A DNA stretch of 64,000 bases, taken from assembly GCA_013368445.1 (NCBI GenBank), contig JAACJO010000054.1, forward strand, positions 1 to 64,000. The letters run 5' to 3'. How positions within the stretch are numbered: position 1 is the stretch's first letter; every line of letters begins with the position of its first letter. The stretch comes from Leucocoprinus leucothites. Lineage: Eukaryota > Basidiomycota > Agaricomycetes > Agaricales > Agaricaceae. This document shows positions 59,738 through 64,000 of the stretch, piece by piece. Under the pieces are notes generated by a model, which searched no databases, was not told the DNA's origin, and saw only the letters and a program-made list of their open reading frames with translations. The position numbers and the translations under genes are program-made.

Positions 59738-60880
59738 TGATAAGCTAGGAGGGGTAAGGGAAGGAAGGAATGTTGTGTGCGATGATTTAGAGGATTTCTT
59801 TATTAACGGGAAACTATTGTTGAAAGCTATGCACTGTTGGCATAGCCATGAAAATAAACGAAGATGGAAGATTTGAATTATGATGAAGTAGTGCGAGCAT
59901 CATGATCCCAAAATGTCATCAGCAAGTCTCAAAAACCTGGATGCTTTTGATATGAAATATTCATCGATCAACTTCTGTAGCACACGAGTGCCATGAAATA
60001 TGACGAAATTTAACCTTACTGGTCGATATAATGGATTCAAAAATCCACGTAGGAGGCATGAGCTGCCGTAGTTGCGCAATGCAATTGATTGTGTGGCCAG
60101 CTGTATAGACTTCAGACTGATGCCCATCGGACTTATGGTCTTCCTCCTGAGATAGCGGATCACCTGTAACCAATGCGACCTATTGCGCAGAAGTTGATTC
60201 ATACACAGAGGGATGATAAATTCAAGCTGCTACTACGGTCGAGGCCATGGGTATATTGGTTGTGACACGAAGGGCACAGGCAGTATGCGGGAACTTGTAT
60301 TTTTCAAAGTTGGCGCCATTTGAATGGCGGTCTACAATATTAGCTTGACTTCCCTTTGATCAATCCCACATACACGATAATTTGGGTTGACATTTCCCAC
60401 AGATCGGCACCGCGGGCCCATGCAGCTGAGATATGTTTAGTGGTGGGCTATATTCATTGCGCAGCGTTCACCTATGTTCCGTGGTTTCGGGGTGGGGTCG
60501 AGTTATATTCGAAGCTGGGTCAGCACATACGGCCTTTTCCCATGTACCACCAGACTCCCTTCACTAATCCGGTCATTTTCTTTTTTTATCATGTAAAAGC
60601 ATAGCGACTTGGTTCGGTGCTATCCCCAAATTCGCGTCTGTCGAGATATACGGCTGGCTTGTTTAAATACAATTTCTCATTCACATTCTTGCCCATCGGA
60701 ATGCGGGATCCGATATATGTTTATATTGACTAAATGGCATAGCTACGGTACATATAAGCAGTGGAAAATTCATATTTCCAGTCTGCCATCTAGTCCTAAT
60801 AGTCCATGTGGTATATTTGGGGACTGGCGAAACACTCAAATGGGGGATCTATCGTCCTACCGCCGTTACAGATAAGTTGT
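59738..60880 (-). repeat. S upstream block of S6
   Basis: The proximal 600 bp matches the blocks of S4 and S5. The distal part (60350-60880) also matches the S3 upstream region near 41780-42470. No gene seen. Confidence 0.55.
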
Positions 60881-62420
60881 TTTAATAGCGTGATTATTTG
60901 GCGTGAGCTGGCTGTGGGGAAGCTGGCGAACATATAAGATATTTCTTTCATGAGAGGGTGTTAATCACGTGCCTTCGGAAGGGGTAATCGGACGCTCAAC
61001 GAACCACGGTTTGCCTGTCCTCATACATGTCCCAGCTTGCCTTGCTCTCTCTGTCGTCGATTTTGGTGCATGGCCCATCGTTTCTGTTGACACACGTTGG
61101 TCCTTTGGGTATACATGCTTTACCCAGTTCATGCCCCTAGGAAGACTCTTGTGAGCGCCCACGTGCATTGCGAATGTCACTCACTGCTCCTCGCCTGACC
61201 ACAACTTCCAGCCAGCATGTCGCACCTATCTGAACCGAGGGGAAATGCAAGTTCTGCAAATTGGTCCACCTAGTGAACCGTATAAACCCCTGACTCTTGG
61301 TTGGGCCTGAGGTATCGCCCATCGAGGAGGTTGATGTTTGGTTGGTCATCCTGCGCATATAGCCACCCCGCATCCCAACCAACACTCTCAACTACCTGTT
61401 AGGGCATCGGACTCGTTTAATCTCTCTTCTCCGCCCATATTTCTGTAACCCCTCGGTCAAGGAGTGCTGGCCACCAGTTCCGAAGCATGCTGACGACCTT
61501 ACCTCGCATCATCCAATCACGGATTATTCTTACAACTCAATACTTGGCCGTTTTCACGATTGGAGACAATGGAGTGACGGACTCGATGTTACATATGGCG
61601 GAGGTATGCTTGGTCTATTGATTTTGTCTCCCTGCACCCAGTAGTGATCTCACATTCCGCCAGGTTCATCCCGTTTGAGTAGTATGAAACGACTCCCAAA
61701 TTCTCAAGATTCACTTGCAAGGCAACTCCCTCGCTGAATCTGACTTTGGATATTCATGTCACTATCATCGTGTCATTCTCCCCACCTTTGGTCATGTTCT
61801 CAAATGACGTACAGAACTTCGGGTGAAGCTCGTAACAGACGTTGATGGACCTAGGGGGAAGGGCGAGGAGGTTTGGAGGAACGGACGTCATATGAGTGAG
61901 TCGGTGATCCAATCATGACCATACGCATCTCATAGTCCCGTAGACTCAAATCATTAAGGCCCCGTTATCGACTCATATAAACGAATACAAATAATCAGTT
62001 CTGCTCCATCGTCTTTGTAATGTAGTGCATTATCGATTCCCACTTCAACTTTGGTTGAAACAACTTGGCTGTGCATCAGAAGATCACGAGAAGACGCAGC
62101 TATCAAGGTTATGACTCCATCCTGAAAGACCCCCTTTCATCATACCATCCCTACGCCGCCTCCAAAGGTAGGATCCAACTACCCTCCCCCTAAAGGCAGT
62201 TCCAGAGCAAGAGTATGACCATAGTACGACTAATGAGACTACGGTTTGGCTATCTTGCTGATCACCACATTTATCCAATGCAGGAAACAAGTTTAGTGGG
62301 TGCTCAGCGCTCAACAACGAGTTGTCTTTCGTGGGCAGTGCTACATCTACGTCTCTTGCGACCCACGAATTCACGCCCATCCTGGAGTCTAGCTTCTATT
62401 CGTGCTCGCCGGTGAAGTGC
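60881..62420 (+). repeat. R repeat, copy 5
   Basis: This long copy has all shared landmarks in order. It includes ATTTTGGTGCATGGCCCATCG (61060), ACACTCTCAACTACCTGTTAGGG (61382), CTGACTTTGGATATTCATG (61739) and CATAGTCCCGTAGACTCAAATCATT (61931). Confidence 0.6.
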
Positions 62421-63490
62421 AATCGATCTGTCCCTTGCTCTCTCAGTCGTTGACACGCGTTAATCCTCCTGATACACAGATTTAAACCAGCTCATCTCCC
62501 TATGGAGACTTGTGAGGGCTACCATGTGTCGCGTATATCACTCTCCTCCTCGCCTGACCCCAACTTCCAGTCAGCATGTCGATCCTATCTGAAAGAAACG
62601 TGACATGCCAGTATTACAGGCGGGATCTGCTCTGAGAACCGTGGACATCCTGCCCCAGGCTTCTGACTGGAGATGAGGGTATCGCCCATAGAGGCCGATA
62701 TCTCGTTGTCATGCACATGTCGCCACCCCGCATCCTGGCCAACACTCCCAGCGGGCTCTTAGGGTACTGGACCCCCTTTATCTCACCTGCGCCTGCCTTT
62801 CTACGATGCCGCGGTCGAGGAATGTTCGTCACTACCTCTGAACGGGATCCTTATCTGGCGATGAAGCACGCAGACAACTTTACCTCGCGTCACCCAATTC
62901 CAGATTGTTCTTACGAACTGTATGGCCTTGAGTGGTCCAGTACCTAGCCGTTCTCGCTATGGAGGCAATGGAATGAAGACGCTACTGGCGGATCCAGTGC
63001 GACATATTGCGGAGGTATGTCAGATTTGCTGACTCCATTTCTCTACATCCAGTAGTAATCCCACATCCCAGCAGATTCGTTTCATTTGAGAAGTAGCCAT
63101 ACGTTCATTGAGGCTTGCATAATACAAAAGCAAGCGAGAGTTGCTCACAAAGCAATTCCCGCTCTGAATCCGACTCCACACACGCACATCATGATCGTCG
63201 CATCATAACCGACATTCGTCTTCTGGCCGCCTTAATCGTGTTCTCAAAGGAACACGCCGAGTTTCAGATGGCGTTCTCAAGGGGATGGGAAGAGGTTTGG
63301 AGGATCTATAAGCTGGTGGGCATATGAGTGAGTCGATTATCCAATCATGACCATACACACCTCATAGTCCCGCAGACGTAGCCCCCCACCATCGACTCAT
63401 CTAGCCAAAATTTGATCATCGATTCTCCTTAATCGCCCCCGCACATTGGAAACTCAGTTGGGGTGCTTCAATAATGGAGTGATGATTCGT
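62421..63490 (+). repeat. R repeat, copy 6
   Basis: This copy joins copy 5 head to tail and is closest to copy 4. It keeps the GCATAATACAAAAGCAAGCGAGAGTTGC segment (63117) and ends with the ATAGTCCCGCAGACG..TCGACTCATCTAGCC stretch (63366). Confidence 0.6.
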
Positions 63491-64000
63491 GGAGTCCCAC
63501 CGAACATGAGACCGCCGGACGCGTTGATCGTCCCATCTTCATCTATCACCATGGAAATCATCCAGGTCGTGCTCACTATTGCCCCACGGCAGTAGCAAGA
63601 AAAACAAGTTTAATACTGCAACCTGTCATATAGTGGTTCCACAGACATTTCGAGATGCGGTGGAATGTGATTCATGGATCTCGAGAGAGCATTGTAAACC
63701 TAGCCCCATTTTCTGACCCTACACGGCAGCGGTACTTGAAGTGTATTGATCACGCATGACCCTCTACATCCAGTAGATCTCAGTGCGATCGATAGAGGGT
63801 GCGAATGCGGTTCGAAGCCAACAGAGGGTGACTAGATTGTAAGATTCAACAAGTGTTGTTGTCGCGTTCGTGTAGGCTGACGGTCTTATTAAATTGCCTA
63901 CATTTACATACCATTTTGATAGGCAGATGTCGATGTTGATACGAAGAACATACCGGTCAACTTCTGGATGTGCCCTTGCGCATAGATTATCTGTCCAAGT
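63491..64000 (-). other. Possible edge of another seven-helix gene
   Basis: On minus, a frame near 63895-63780 reads SAYTNATTTLVESYNLVTL, which resembles the helix 6 motif YTSIVAILAESYAL of the S genes. It is preceded, across a plausible intron with GTATGT at about 63955, by EVDR. The rest lies beyond the edge or is not open, so this is only a hint of a diverged member or relic. Confidence 0.25.

Noticed and set aside
1..64000. Mating-type locus with pheromone receptors and CaaX pheromone precursors
   Set aside because: The seven-helix proteins do not look like STE3-type receptors, and I found no short frame ending in a CaaX motif in suitable context.

Overview
The window reads as nuclear DNA of a basidiomycete fungus, most likely an Agaricomycete. 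Genes are split by many short introns (50-68 nt, GT..AG, YAG acceptors), there are no operons or Shine-Dalgarno sites, and the recognisable families (F-box/leucine-rich proteins, BTB/POZ proteins, orphan seven-helix membrane proteins) are ones strongly expanded in Agaricomycetes. I see no rRNA, convincing tRNA, CRISPR array or transposase/reverse-transcriptase ORF. Most short ORFs are shadows. Family names M, F, S, B and R below are my own labels.

Layout. (1) About 0.97-17.1 kb is a tandem array of a compound unit: an M gene (signal peptide, Gly-rich linker, seven predicted helices) and an F gene (F-box/LRR), both on the minus strand, with duplicated upstream blocks. M2 (5948-7015) and M4 (12889-13975) look intact, M3 has a 10-nt deletion and M1 is truncated. 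All five F copies are pseudogenes, and the first unit carries a roughly 600-bp internal inversion. (2) 17.9-23.6 kb holds S1 and S2, spliced seven-helix proteins of a second family. (3) 23.6-31 kb is gene-poor, but at 27713-27930 there is a three-exon gene for a 37-residue six-cysteine peptide, metallothionein-like, preceded by a 68-bp promoter duplication. (4) 31.0-37.6 kb holds two convergent BTB gene pairs (B1/B2 and B3/B4), a duplicated cassette. (5) 39.8-41.1 kb holds S3. (6) 42.7-46 kb holds BTB relics and repeats. (7) 47.1-48.8 kb holds M5, an intact M copy on the opposite strand with its upstream block. (8) 49.7-63.5 kb alternates R repeats (about 0.9-1.5 kb, no stable ORF) with S4, S5 and S6.

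Exon models were built by hand. The six S genes splice in frame with the same five-exon plan (exon 2 always 88 nt, exon 3 always 165 nt). The four BTB genes share a 154-nt exon. The intact M genes share one phase-0 intron. This agreement between paralogs is the strongest evidence that the models are right.

The region looks like a birth-and-death nursery of membrane sensors (M and S), with F-box and BTB proteins, which are possible ubiquitin-ligase adaptors, beside them. That they work together is inference. No gene symbol could be assigned with confidence.
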